Below are positions 12,891-20,625 of a stretch of 20,625 nt of DNA, in pieces. Under the pieces are notes generated by a model, which saw only the letters and a list, made by a program, of their open reading frames with translations, was not told where the DNA came from and made no database searches. Each line of letters opens with the position of its first letter. Positions within the stretch are counted from its first letter, which is position 1. The translations under genes and the position numbers were made by a program. This DNA is from JBAZOJ01 sp041648755 (lineage in GTDB: Bacteria > Planctomycetota > B143-G9). Location: positions 1-20,625 of the forward strand of contig JBAZOJ010000036.1 of NCBI GenBank assembly GCA_041648755.1, given 5' to 3'.

Positions 12891-14002
12891 GCTGCCTCCG
12901 GCATGCGAAGTCTTCCGCCGACAACGGCGGGCTCTCCCTCTTGTTCGGCGATCTTGCCGACAGACAGGAGTATGCCTGCGCCGGCAAGCATGAAGACCAT
13001 TGCGCTTCCGCCTGCCGAGATGAACGGCAAGGCAATTCCCTTGTTCGGGAATAGCCCTGTCACGACAAACATGTTGATTATCGCCTGCCCAATGAACAGA
13101 CAGGTCAGCCCGCATGCCATCAACTGGCCGAAGGTGTCTTTCGCTCGACGCGCAATCGCAAGCCCGCACATACCAAGCGCCAGGTACAGTAGCGCAACAG
13201 TGCCGGTTCCAAGGAGCCCGGCTTCCTCGCCAATCACGGAAAAGGCAAAGTCTGTAGTGGCGAGTGGAACGTAATTCAGCTTCTGCAGCCCTTCTCCGAG
13301 CCCGGTGCCCGACAGGCCGCCCGAGCCGAGAGCGATGAGCGCCTGGCTGACCTGATAGTCATACTCGCCCTTCATGAAGGTGTCCAGTCGACCGGAACTG
13401 TGGGCAAACTTGAAGACCATCAAAGCGCCCATCACGATGGCGACCACAACCAGTGTTGGCACAACGTGCGCCAGTCTGAACCCGGCGACAAGGAGCATCC
13501 CGAATATCACGGCTCCCAGCAGAATGGTCGTGCCCAGATCGGGTTCAAAGACGATCATCGCCAGGCAGAGACCTGCCATAACGACCGCAGGGAAGAATCC
13601 ACTCCAGAACTCGCGAACGATCTCCTGCTTGCGGGTGAAGAAATCGGCGAAATACACCACGAAGACGATCTTCGCCAATTCCGAGGGCTGAAACGAAAGT
13701 GGCCCGAGAAGTATCCATCTCTTCGCCCCGTTTATCTTCGCTCCGTTGAGCAGAACATAGAGGAGCAATGCTGCGGCCACAAACACCGCCACCTTCGTGA
13801 AGCGTCTCAAGTCGCGGTAGTCGGCGTTCATAAACAGCCACATCACCAGGATACCGATGGCAATGCTGACTGCGTGTTTCGTCAGCGTCCACGTCTGACC
13901 CGCCGAGCCTGCCGTGGAGGAAAAAACGAAAATCAGACTGAGCCCCAGCATGGATAGCACGCTCAGAAGAAGTACGTATCTGGGTGACTGAAGCACACTC
14001 AC
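12887..14002 (-). CDS. ftsW: SEDS glycosyltransferase FtsW
   Basis: A 371-residue polytopic membrane protein with about ten hydrophobic helices, the lipid II polymerase that pairs with FtsI at the septum. Diagnostic segments are AKRWILLGPLSFQPSELAK (93-111), FEPDLGTT (152-159), SGGLSGTGLGEG (227-238), TTDFAFSVIGEE (249-260) with the conserved catalytic Asp at 251, and ALPFISAGGSAM (324-335). Two usual residues differ: the histidine of HTDF is threonine, and the tyrosine of PFISYGGSS is alanine. No ATG is available; the GTG at 14002 overlaps the mraY stop (GTGA), and a second GTG two codons later is possible. FtsW rather than RodA is inferred from the dcw context. Confidence 0.93.
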   Translation of the reverse strand: MSVLQSPRYVLLLSVLSMLGLSLIFVFSSTAGSAGQTWTLTKHAVSIAIGILVMWLFMNADYRDLRRFTKVAVFVAAALLLYVLLNGAKINGAKRWILLGPLSFQPSELAKIVFVVYFADFFTRKQEIVREFWSGFFPAVVMAGLCLAMIVFEPDLGTTILLGAVIFGMLLVAGFRLAHVVPTLVVVAIVMGALMVFKFAHSSGRLDTFMKGEYDYQVSQALIALGSGGLSGTGLGEGLQKLNYVPLATTDFAFSVIGEEAGLLGTGTVALLYLALGMCGLAIARRAKDTFGQLMACGLTCLFIGQAIINMFVVTGLFPNKGIALPFISAGGSAMVFMLAGAGILLSVGKIAEQEGEPAVVGGRLRMPEAA

Positions 14003-15114
14003 CTCATCTTCAGACAGCCGAGAGCCAGAAGAGCCAGAAACACACCAAGAATGTACGCCCTGACCACGATATGATTCGACGGCCAGCCCATCTTCTCGAA
14101 TGTGATATGAACCGGAGCGACCGGAAAGTATCTCGTCCGCGTGGCTTTGTAGATAAGACGCTGCATCAGGGAGGATATGAACTCGATGATGAAGAGCCCT
14201 CCGATGATGAGCATCAGCATTTCCTGCTTGGCAACAAGACCTGCGAATCCGTAGAGTGATCCAATCGCGAGCGAACCGGTGTCGCCCATGTAGATTGAGG
14301 CCGGGGAGGCATTGTGCCAGAGAAAGCCGAGGCAAGCCCCGGCCAGAATAGTCATGATAATCGCCATCTCACCAGCCTGAGGCACATGTGTGATGAACAG
14401 GTAGGAGGAATAGTCTGTCCTGCTGACCACATAGCAGACGATTGCCAGAGTGAAAGAGGCAATCGCCACCAGTCCTGCGGCGAGGCCATCGACTCCATCC
14501 GTTATGTTCACGGAGTTGGATGTCAAGGAGATCATAAGTATGAAGAACACGGCGTAGAAGGTTCCGAGGTAGATACCGATATTCTTGATCAGTGGAAGCC
14601 ACACAGTCAGAAGATCCCTGGATGTAGGCGTTGTTGCGTAGATATACCCGCAGACAAGAGCCCCGATCAGGAAACCGATGAACAGTTTGGAGAACTCGCT
14701 CATTCCGTGAGTCTCAGGCTTCTTCAGTTTGCGATAGTCATCCGCAAAGCCAAGCGCGCATGACAGAACGACCAGGATCAGTCCCGCCTGAACAAAGTGG
14801 CTCGTCAGATCACAGGCGATGAGGGCTCCAGCGAGAATTCCCGCGACTATGCCGAAGCCACCGAAGCTCGGAACCTTCCTCTTCTTCTGCTGCGGAGGGA
14901 TCTTGCCTTCCTTCTCAAGTTGCTTAAGGTGTTCCATCTGCTCGAAGTTTGCGTTGTCGTAAATCGCGAGCTTATTCAGAAACGTGACAAGGTACTTGGT
15001 GACCAATACGCTCACCAGGAAGCCTACGACGGCCCCTACCAACATACGGATCGTCACGTTGCCGGGCAGCGCGTACTTACCGAGAATTCCCAACGAATGC
15101 AACCAGACCAGCAT
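13999..15114 (-). CDS. mraY: Phospho-N-acetylmuramoyl-pentapeptide transferase
   Basis: A 371-residue polytopic enzyme that transfers phospho-MurNAc-pentapeptide to undecaprenyl phosphate, making lipid I. Present are KVPSFGGFGIV (80-90), the aspartate pair in GFADDYRKL (122-130), SVNITDGVDGLA (201-212), LWHNASPASIYMGDTGSLAIG (split at 265-285) and the last cytoplasmic loop PVHITFEKMGW (334-344). In nearly all MraY proteins this last loop reads HHHFE with three histidines; here it is H336-I337-T338, so two are lost. TMGG is likewise SFGG. The fold and length are otherwise normal. The ATG at 15114 has GGAG five bases upstream, 14 bases after murF. Confidence 0.95.
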   Translation of the reverse strand: MLVWLHSLGILGKYALPGNVTIRMLVGAVVGFLVSVLVTKYLVTFLNKLAIYDNANFEQMEHLKQLEKEGKIPPQQKKRKVPSFGGFGIVAGILAGALIACDLTSHFVQAGLILVVLSCALGFADDYRKLKKPETHGMSEFSKLFIGFLIGALVCGYIYATTPTSRDLLTVWLPLIKNIGIYLGTFYAVFFILMISLTSNSVNITDGVDGLAAGLVAIASFTLAIVCYVVSRTDYSSYLFITHVPQAGEMAIIMTILAGACLGFLWHNASPASIYMGDTGSLAIGSLYGFAGLVAKQEMLMLIIGGLFIIEFISSLMQRLIYKATRTRYFPVAPVHITFEKMGWPSNHIVVRAYILGVFLALLALGCLKMR

Positions 15115-15128
15115 TCCAACTCCCGACG

Positions 15129-16544
15129 TTAGTCGTGGCCATACATGCTTTTCAGCCTGCGAAGCAACAGCGACACGGTGTCTTCAAGCCTGTTTGCGCG
15201 CGACCCCTTGAAGAAGACCACGCCTCCGCCTTCTACGATTTTCCCGATCTGAGCCACCATTTCCGTATGGGCTTCCGGAGCGTAATGATAAACCGGCTTT
15301 CCGCTCTTGGCGCTGAAAGTGCTCTCCGTCGCGGACACCTCGTTCCCCGTGAGGAACAGGTGATTTACCGTGGAGGCAGCAAGGCGCTCACCGGCGGCGA
15401 TGTGGTGCATCGGGCTCTCGGAGCCAAGCTCCAGCATATCGCCCAGCACAAACAGCTTGTTGGGAGACTTGATGGTGTCGAAATAGTTGATGGCTGCACC
15501 CAGGCTGCTGGGATTGCAGTTAAAGGCGTCGTTGATGACGACGACGGGACCGACATAGAACATGTTGGATCTCATGGGCGGCGGCGTGAACGTGCTCAGC
15601 CTCTTGGCGGACCGAATCAAATCCAGGTCCAATCCCTTCATGACGGCAAGCGCCGCAAGGGCATTGTAGAGGTTGTGAGTTCCACCCATTGGTATGGAAA
15701 GGGGCGTTTCCGAAAGCGAGAAATGCACCGCAGACGTTTGCTCAACCACTGTTTCAGGCGAATCAGGTCGGACATCGGCATCCTTCGAAGTGATCCCAAA
15801 GGTGAAATAGGGAATGTCCTTGCAGAATTCCTTCAGTTCGGGGAAAGCCGGATCATCAGCATTCAGGACTGCGAACCGCTTCTCGGATCTCCTGTCGATT
15901 GCCTTGATAATCTCGCCCTTAGTCTGGATGATGTTAGAGCGAGTCTTGAAGCCCTCCAGGTGGGCAATCCCGATGTTGGTGATAACCGAGACGGATGGCA
16001 ATGCGACCGCCGCAAGAGGCAGGATTTCGCCCGGTGCGCTTGCGCCAATCTCGATCACGCAATAGCGATGATACGGGCGAATCTCAAGCAGCGACAGCGG
16101 GACGCCGATGTCGTTGTTGTAGCTCTTGACCGAGGCAACTGTTGGCCCGACCGCCGAAAGGAGCCAACGGATCATTTCCTTGGTCGTTGTCTTGCCGTTT
16201 GTGCCAGTCACTGCGATAACCTGCGTTTGCGGGTTCTTACGGCGCCAGAATCCCGCTATGCTCAACAGTCCATGTCTCGTATCCGGGACCTTGATGACAA
16301 CGAAGTCGTCTTCGGGGATTTCCACATCCTTCGAAACCAACGCTCCCAAGGCTCCCTTGGCTTTCGCATCCGCAACAAACTCATGGCCATCGAAGTTCTT
16401 GCCTTTGATTGCCACATAGAGTTGCCCGGGACCGATCATCCTGGTGTCTGTGGAGACTCCGCTAAAAGTGCACAGCGTTCCCTGCTCCAGCGAGCCCTTC
16501 GTGCACTCAAGAATTTCCTTTACGCTAAGTTCAAAGCGTTCCAT
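15129..16544 (-). CDS. murF: UDP-MurNAc-tripeptide--D-Ala-D-Ala ligase
   Basis: A 471-residue Mur ligase that adds the D-Ala-D-Ala made by Ddl to the UDP-MurNAc-tripeptide. It shows GVSTDTRMIGPGQLYVAIKG (29-48) in the substrate domain, the P-loop VTGTNGKTTTKEM (112-124), SYNNDIGVPLSLL (141-153), the nucleotide-binding NDAFNCNP and the C-terminal FKGSRANRLE. Start is the ATG at 16544: AAAGGAG lies eight bases upstream and the gene overlaps murE by 14 bases. Longer in-frame starts lie inside murE and add no family sequence. Confidence 0.96.
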   Translation of the reverse strand: MERFELSVKEILECTKGSLEQGTLCTFSGVSTDTRMIGPGQLYVAIKGKNFDGHEFVADAKAKGALGALVSKDVEIPEDDFVVIKVPDTRHGLLSIAGFWRRKNPQTQVIAVTGTNGKTTTKEMIRWLLSAVGPTVASVKSYNNDIGVPLSLLEIRPYHRYCVIEIGASAPGEILPLAAVALPSVSVITNIGIAHLEGFKTRSNIIQTKGEIIKAIDRRSEKRFAVLNADDPAFPELKEFCKDIPYFTFGITSKDADVRPDSPETVVEQTSAVHFSLSETPLSIPMGGTHNLYNALAALAVMKGLDLDLIRSAKRLSTFTPPPMRSNMFYVGPVVVINDAFNCNPSSLGAAINYFDTIKSPNKLFVLGDMLELGSESPMHHIAAGERLAASTVNHLFLTGNEVSATESTFSAKSGKPVYHYAPEAHTEMVAQIGKIVEGGGVVFFKGSRANRLEDTVSLLLRRLKSMYGHD

Positions 16545-17997
16545 CAGTCGTGCTCCTTTCATGCAGCGCATCGAGCGCGATTTCTTTGTCGTCGAAGTGT
16601 ACGGTCCTATCGGCAAAAACCTGGTAGTCCTCATGCCCCTTGCCAGCAAGAAGCACGTAATCATCAGGATGAGCTTCCGCAATCGCAGCTTTGATGGCCT
16701 CAGCGCGATCCTCCAGCACTATCACCTTGGTCTTGTCGGATATTCCCGAAAGCACCGCGTCTATGATAGCCATAGGGCTTTCGCTGCGCGGATTATCCGA
16801 TGTAACGTAGATACGGTCCGCGAATTTCTCGGCGACGCCACCCATTATCGGACGCTTGCCGGTGTCTCGATCGCCACCGCATCCGAAGACGAGAATCAGT
16901 TTTCTCGGCTTCAGTTCCCGGAGAGATGCAAGTGCATGAGAAAGCGCGTCGTCGGTATGTGCATAGTCCACGTACACGCGAGGTTGTACCAAGGATACTC
17001 TGTCAAGCCTTCCCTGCACCGGTTTCATGGCCTCAACGCCCCTGCGCACGTCAGCACGCTGAAATCCCAAGCCATAGGCCATTGCGGCAACCCCGAGAAT
17101 ATTGAAAGCATTGAATCGGCCGACCATCTCGGTTGCAATCTCCATTCGCCGACCGCCATACAGCAAGGCCAGACGGCTGCCGTCAGGGCCGAGGATAACA
17201 TCATCGAGTTGAACCGGCCCCTTGAGATCCAATCCGTACGGAATTACCTGACCGCGAGCTCTGCGCGCCATGTATTCGCCCCAGGCGTCGGAGAAGTTGA
17301 CCGCACAGACACCCTCGGATTTGACCCGGTCGAACAGCTTCGCCTTAGCTTGTGCATAATTGTCCATCGTCTTGTGATAGTCGAGATGATCGCGGGTAAG
17401 ATTGGTAAATATCGCCCCGTCGAACTGCAGCCCGCCGATACGGTCTTGATCGAGCGAGTGCGAGCTGACTTCCATCACTGCCCATCCATCGCCAGCATCG
17501 CGCATCCCAGCGAGAAGCTCGTAAAGCTGGATCGGATCCGGCGTGGTCAATCGGGACTTGTGTTCGACTCCTCCCGCCACGTTCCTGATGGTGCCCAGAA
17601 CACCTGCAGAGCCACCGGCAGCCTTGATAATTGAAGCGAGTATGTACGTGCTGGTGGTCTTTCCATTCGTCCCGGTAACCCCAATCACTCGAAGAGAGCG
17701 CTCGGGATGACGGTAAAACTCAGCCGCAGCCTGCCAGGAAGCCTTTCGTGCGTCCTTCACGACAACCACCGGGAGTCTCGCTCCGTCAATTGCTGCTTCG
17801 GCGATGATGCAGGCTGCCCCCTTCGACTCGGCCTCAGGAACAAACTTCTTTCCGTCAATCTTCGTGCCGGGGATCGCGAAAAATGCCCACCCCGGTCTGA
17901 CCGCTCTTGAATCAGAGGTTAGACCGGAAATAGCTACGTCTCTCCGCGCTGGCGAAGACACGATCTCGAGATTTGCAATCAAATCTCCAAGAAGCAT
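16531..17997 (-). CDS. murE: UDP-MurNAc-L-Ala-D-Glu--meso-diaminopimelate ligase
   Basis: A 488-residue Mur ligase adding the third stem-peptide residue. TSDSRAVRPG (27-36), VTGTNGKTTSTY (107-118), TTPDP (151-155), EVSSHSLDQDR (176-186), TRDHLDYHKT (201-210), the likely carboxylated lysine K220 in AKAKLF, and DYAHTDDAL (344-352) are all visible. The specificity motif DNPR (401-404) is that of meso-diaminopimelate-adding enzymes, so the wall is predicted to be A1-gamma type as in most Gram-negatives. Start is the ATG at 17997, 37 bases after the ftsI stop; earlier in-frame codons overlap ftsI and add no family sequence. Confidence 0.96.
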   Translation of the reverse strand: MLLGDLIANLEIVSSPARRDVAISGLTSDSRAVRPGWAFFAIPGTKIDGKKFVPEAESKGAACIIAEAAIDGARLPVVVVKDARKASWQAAAEFYRHPERSLRVIGVTGTNGKTTSTYILASIIKAAGGSAGVLGTIRNVAGGVEHKSRLTTPDPIQLYELLAGMRDAGDGWAVMEVSSHSLDQDRIGGLQFDGAIFTNLTRDHLDYHKTMDNYAQAKAKLFDRVKSEGVCAVNFSDAWGEYMARRARGQVIPYGLDLKGPVQLDDVILGPDGSRLALLYGGRRMEIATEMVGRFNAFNILGVAAMAYGLGFQRADVRRGVEAMKPVQGRLDRVSLVQPRVYVDYAHTDDALSHALASLRELKPRKLILVFGCGGDRDTGKRPIMGGVAEKFADRIYVTSDNPRSESPMAIIDAVLSGISDKTKVIVLEDRAEAIKAAIAEAHPDDYVLLAGKGHEDYQVFADRTVHFDDKEIALDALHERSTTDGTL

Positions 17998-18034
17998 ACT
18001 CTCGACCTTTGCCCGTACTACGGGCGATGTAAGG

Positions 18035-19741
18035 TCACTTATCCGTTTTCGGAGGCACTCCGAGATACAGAAGGGTGCGGCTGATAGTCTCTGCGACGGC
18101 CGGTCCTGCGACCGTACCGCCGTATTGCCCCACCTTAGGCTCGTCAACGCTCACTAAGACCAGAATCCTTGGATTGTCAAGAGGTGCGAAGCCGATGAAT
18201 GAACTCAAGGTCTTGGATGAGTCGTAGTGGCCGTTGACTACCTTGTTCGCTGTTCCCGTCTTCCCTGCGATCTCGTATTCCTTGATCTTAGCGGCCGTGC
18301 AGGTTCCGTCGAGAACAACTTGCCGGAGTATTTTCCTCAGTTTTTGGACTGTGTCCGCACTAATGGCAGTTCGCCTCGGTGCGGGCGGCTTTTCGAACTC
18401 GGGCGCTTTCATACCTTCATTGTCCAGGACACCGGAGATGATCTTGATATCGGAAACTGTCCCATCTCCGGCAATCGCTCCGTACGCCTTCATCAATGAC
18501 ACCGGCGTAACAGAAATCTCGTAGCCAAAGGAAATCGACGCGACCGACTTGAGCGACCACCGCGATGGGGGACGAAGCCACGGAAGCTCTTCACCCCACA
18601 GTCCGATGCCCGATTTCTCCTTGAACCCAAACTTGACAAGAGAGTCGTAGAGACGGGTAGCGCCCAGCATCTCGGCCACTTTCGATGTCCCCACGTTGGA
18701 AGACTTGGCGATAACCTCCGTGAATGACAGGTTGCCATAATGATGGCCGGAAGCATCTGTGATAGTCCTGCCGTGAAGCGCGTATCTTCCGTTCTCGCAG
18801 TTGATCACCGTATCAGGCGACACGACATCATTCTCGATCGCCGCGGCTGCTGTAAAGGTCTTGAGCATGGAACCTGGCTCGTAAATGTCCGCAACGGGCT
18901 TGTTGCGGAAGTACTCTGTCTTGTACTTCGAAAAGTCGTTCGGGTCGTAGAATGGCCAACTCGCCATTGCCAGAATTTCCCCGGTGCGAACATCCATTAC
19001 TATCCCGACTCCGGATTTTGGCTTGCTCGTGTTGCAGACCTTCTCCATCGCTTCTTCCAGAACGGTCTGAATCCAGAGGTCCATTGTCAGGACGAGGTCA
19101 TAACCTGGACGAGGCAAAACAGTTGACTCTTGAGGAGTGGATATCTGGCGGCCCAATGCGTCCCTGAACATGATCCGGTATCCATCCTGCCCCTGCAGGT
19201 AGCGCTGGAACTGTAGCTCGAGGCCCTCCATGCCAACGCAGTCGGCGTTGCAGAATCCAAGCAGTTGAGCAGCGGCATGGCCTGATGGGTAATAGCGAAG
19301 AGGGTCGGGGGCAAACTCGAGGCCGGGAATGCGAGCTTCTGCAAGGCCATCCGCGGCTTCCTTGCTGATGTGCCGGGCAAGGCGAACATACTTGGGCCCG
19401 CTTGTCAGGCGCTTATAGAGTTCATTGGGGTCGTCACCGGTGACCTTGGCAATTCTGCGAGCTGCTTCCAATGGTGCCATCGAACCGAGATTGGGCTTAT
19501 AAAGCCATACCGACTCGGCTGCAACCGTGTCGGCGAGTGGGCGCATATTCCTGTCGTATATTTTTCCTCGCGGCGCCGGAAGGGATTGTTCCAGACTATG
19601 CTGACCCAGGGCAATCTGAGCGTACTTGTCGTGCTCGAGAGCTTGTATCTGAACGAGCCTGGCAGCCAGTACAAGGAAGGCGAGGATGAAAATTCCTCGG
19701 AAAACGGCGAGCCAGATGTTCGCTCGGATGCCCTGGGCCAT
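18035..19741 (-). CDS. ftsI: Septal class B penicillin-binding protein (FtsI/PBP3-like transpeptidase)
   Basis: A 568-residue bitopic protein that crosslinks septal peptidoglycan with FtsW. A single transmembrane helix lies near residues 10-30, then the class B pedestal with APRGKIYDRN (56-65) and GMEGLELQF (170-178). The transpeptidase domain has the active serine in EPGSMLKTF (SxxK, S291 and K294), the SSN triad (347-349) and GKTGTA (493-498). The usual residue after the active serine is Thr; here it is Met. No PASTA domain follows. The ATG at 19741 starts nine bases after the LysM gene; a TTG at 19747 is an alternative and the ribosome binding site is weak for both. I call FtsI from its position before murE. 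Confidence 0.94.
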   Translation of the reverse strand: MAQGIRANIWLAVFRGIFILAFLVLAARLVQIQALEHDKYAQIALGQHSLEQSLPAPRGKIYDRNMRPLADTVAAESVWLYKPNLGSMAPLEAARRIAKVTGDDPNELYKRLTSGPKYVRLARHISKEAADGLAEARIPGLEFAPDPLRYYPSGHAAAQLLGFCNADCVGMEGLELQFQRYLQGQDGYRIMFRDALGRQISTPQESTVLPRPGYDLVLTMDLWIQTVLEEAMEKVCNTSKPKSGVGIVMDVRTGEILAMASWPFYDPNDFSKYKTEYFRNKPVADIYEPGSMLKTFTAAAAIENDVVSPDTVINCENGRYALHGRTITDASGHHYGNLSFTEVIAKSSNVGTSKVAEMLGATRLYDSLVKFGFKEKSGIGLWGEELPWLRPPSRWSLKSVASISFGYEISVTPVSLMKAYGAIAGDGTVSDIKIISGVLDNEGMKAPEFEKPPAPRRTAISADTVQKLRKILRQVVLDGTCTAAKIKEYEIAGKTGTANKVVNGHYDSSKTLSSFIGFAPLDNPRILVLVSVDEPKVGQYGGTVAGPAVAETISRTLLYLGVPPKTDK

Positions 19742-19750
19742 TGTCAAACG

Positions 19751-20625
19751 CTAATTCTCTTCGTAGAAGTTGATGACTTCGACCTTGTCCGGAGTGGACT
19801 TGGCGATTCCCGGCTTGCTTCCATTGCTGGGAGCTTTCTCCGGAGCGGGTGTTCCTGCCTTCGGGGCTTCTTTCTTGTCGGCGGCCTTCGAAGAATCCTT
19901 CGGCGGAATAATGAGCTTCATCCCGACTTTGAGTGCGCTGGGAGTGGACAACACCTTGCGGTTGGCCTCGTAGATGATCTTCCACAGATCTCCGTTCCCG
20001 TAGACCTTCTTCGCAATCTTCCACAGGCTGTCACCGGAAACAACCGTATAGATGTCTCCCGTAACTTCCTTCTCTGTCTTTGCCTCGCCCGAATCGGCGG
20101 TCTTTCCACCTTCATCGGCGTTGCTGACAGCATTGCCCTTTGCGGGCTTGTTGTCAGGCGTGCCGTTTGCTGACTTGTCGGCCGGGGCGGATTCGACTTC
20201 CGGGATGACCAGCACCTGTCCAATCTTCAGGCTGGCTGGATTGGTGATGTTGTTGGCGTCGGCAATCTTCTTCCACAATGACTTCTTTCCATAGAACTTC
20301 TTGGAGATGATCTCCAGACTGTCGCCCTTCGCCACCGTGTAGCGCTTCGATGCTTTGGGAAGGGACTCGACGCCCTTCTTCGCAGCATCGTCCGGATTAG
20401 AGGTCAGCCCACCATTCGATGAGTTGGCTCCCACGGCCGGTGTAACCAATGGTATGAGCACTTTTCCGCTGGCATCGACAGAATCAGCCGGAGCCGGAGT
20501 GGGTGGGAAGAACGGATTTTCAGTGATGTCAGCCGGCAAGACTGGCGAAGGTGAGTTGGCAGCGGCTCCCTCGGGTCCCACAAGAGGAACCAGGATGCTT
20601 TCGGCGCTCGGCGTGGCGCTCAATG
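19751..20625 (-). CDS. Protein with two LysM domains, 5' end beyond right edge
   Basis: The last 291 codons of a longer gene; the frame is open to the window edge, so its start is not seen. A Pro/Ala/Ser-rich stretch contains two similar words, SILVPLVGP and KVLIPLVTP, about 40 residues apart. Two LysM domains follow: YTVAKGDSLEIISKKFYGKK with KIGQVLVIP, and YTVVSGDSLWKIAKKVYGNG with KVGMKLIIP, separated by an Ala/Lys/Glu-rich linker. LysM binds GlcNAc in peptidoglycan, so the protein is probably envelope-located. It occupies the slot just before ftsI where ftsL usually lies. A transmembrane helix or signal peptide would be outside the window. Confidence 0.88.
   Translation of the reverse strand, partial: LSATPSAESILVPLVGPEGAAANSPSPVLPADITENPFFPPTPAPADSVDASGKVLIPLVTPAVGANSSNGGLTSNPDDAAKKGVESLPKASKRYTVAKGDSLEIISKKFYGKKSLWKKIADANNITNPASLKIGQVLVIPEVESAPADKSANGTPDNKPAKGNAVSNADEGGKTADSGEAKTEKEVTGDIYTVVSGDSLWKIAKKVYGNGDLWKIIYEANRKVLSTPSALKVGMKLIIPPKDSSKAADKKEAPKAGTPAPEKAPSNGSKPGIAKSTPDKVEVINFYEEN

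Noticed and set aside
15135..16694. 519-residue plus-strand open frame opposite murF
   Set aside because: Entirely antisense to a clear murF with all family motifs. The composition (many His, Arg, Cys) is that of a shadow frame.
19751..20623. TTG at 20623 as the start of the LysM gene
   Set aside because: It is only the first possible start codon at the window edge. The frame is open to the edge and there is no visible ribosome binding site, so the gene is treated as truncated.

Overview
The window looks like a Gram-negative, meso-diaminopimelate-type bacterium. MurE carries the DNPR motif, and the cell-wall genes form a long, tightly packed division and cell wall (dcw) cluster. Some substitutions (MraY, FtsA, a LysM protein where ftsL usually sits) and the dispersed intergenic repeats suggest a poorly sampled lineage, perhaps around the PVC group. 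This placement is an inference with low confidence.

Region 1 (1-2051, minus strand) is a small defence locus. A near-consensus sigma70 promoter drives a CD-NTase (cGAS/DncV-like nucleotidyltransferase), which overlaps a two-TM SLATT protein. The SLATT gene is followed after 35 bases by the start of a SIR2-like gene that runs off the left edge. This resembles a CBASS operon with two candidate effectors, one membrane-acting and one NAD-consuming. Just upstream lies a 67-codon remnant that starts like the type I methyltransferase HsdM and has an internal amber codon.

Region 2 (2052-4711) is repeat-rich. Several short repeat families (ATTCATCAATC, CGGACGCCGGAC, GGTAAAACTCC, 10-bp TGCG-type tandems, a GCCCATTCTTGGGC hairpin) lie in non-coding DNA. 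The same families also fill the middle of a plus-strand gene (2778-4166) that begins with a plausible winged-helix domain. All four GGTAAAACTCC copies and the other in-gene copies checked fall in the same codon phase.

Region 3 (4712-20625, minus strand, read right to left) is one dcw operon: LysM protein (partial), ftsI, murE, murF, mraY, ftsW, murG, murC, murB, ddl, TPR-like protein, lytic transglycosylase, ftsQ-like, ftsA. Genes overlap or are separated by at most 37 bases, so they are probably cotranscribed from a promoter to the right of the window. Together they make UDP-MurNAc-pentapeptide (MurB/C/E/F, Ddl), lipid I and lipid II (MraY, MurG), polymerise and crosslink it at the septum (FtsW, FtsI), cleave it (transglycosylase) and organise the divisome (FtsQ, FtsA). 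ftsZ, which usually follows ftsA, is absent here, and FtsA has lost recognisable ATP-binding motifs.
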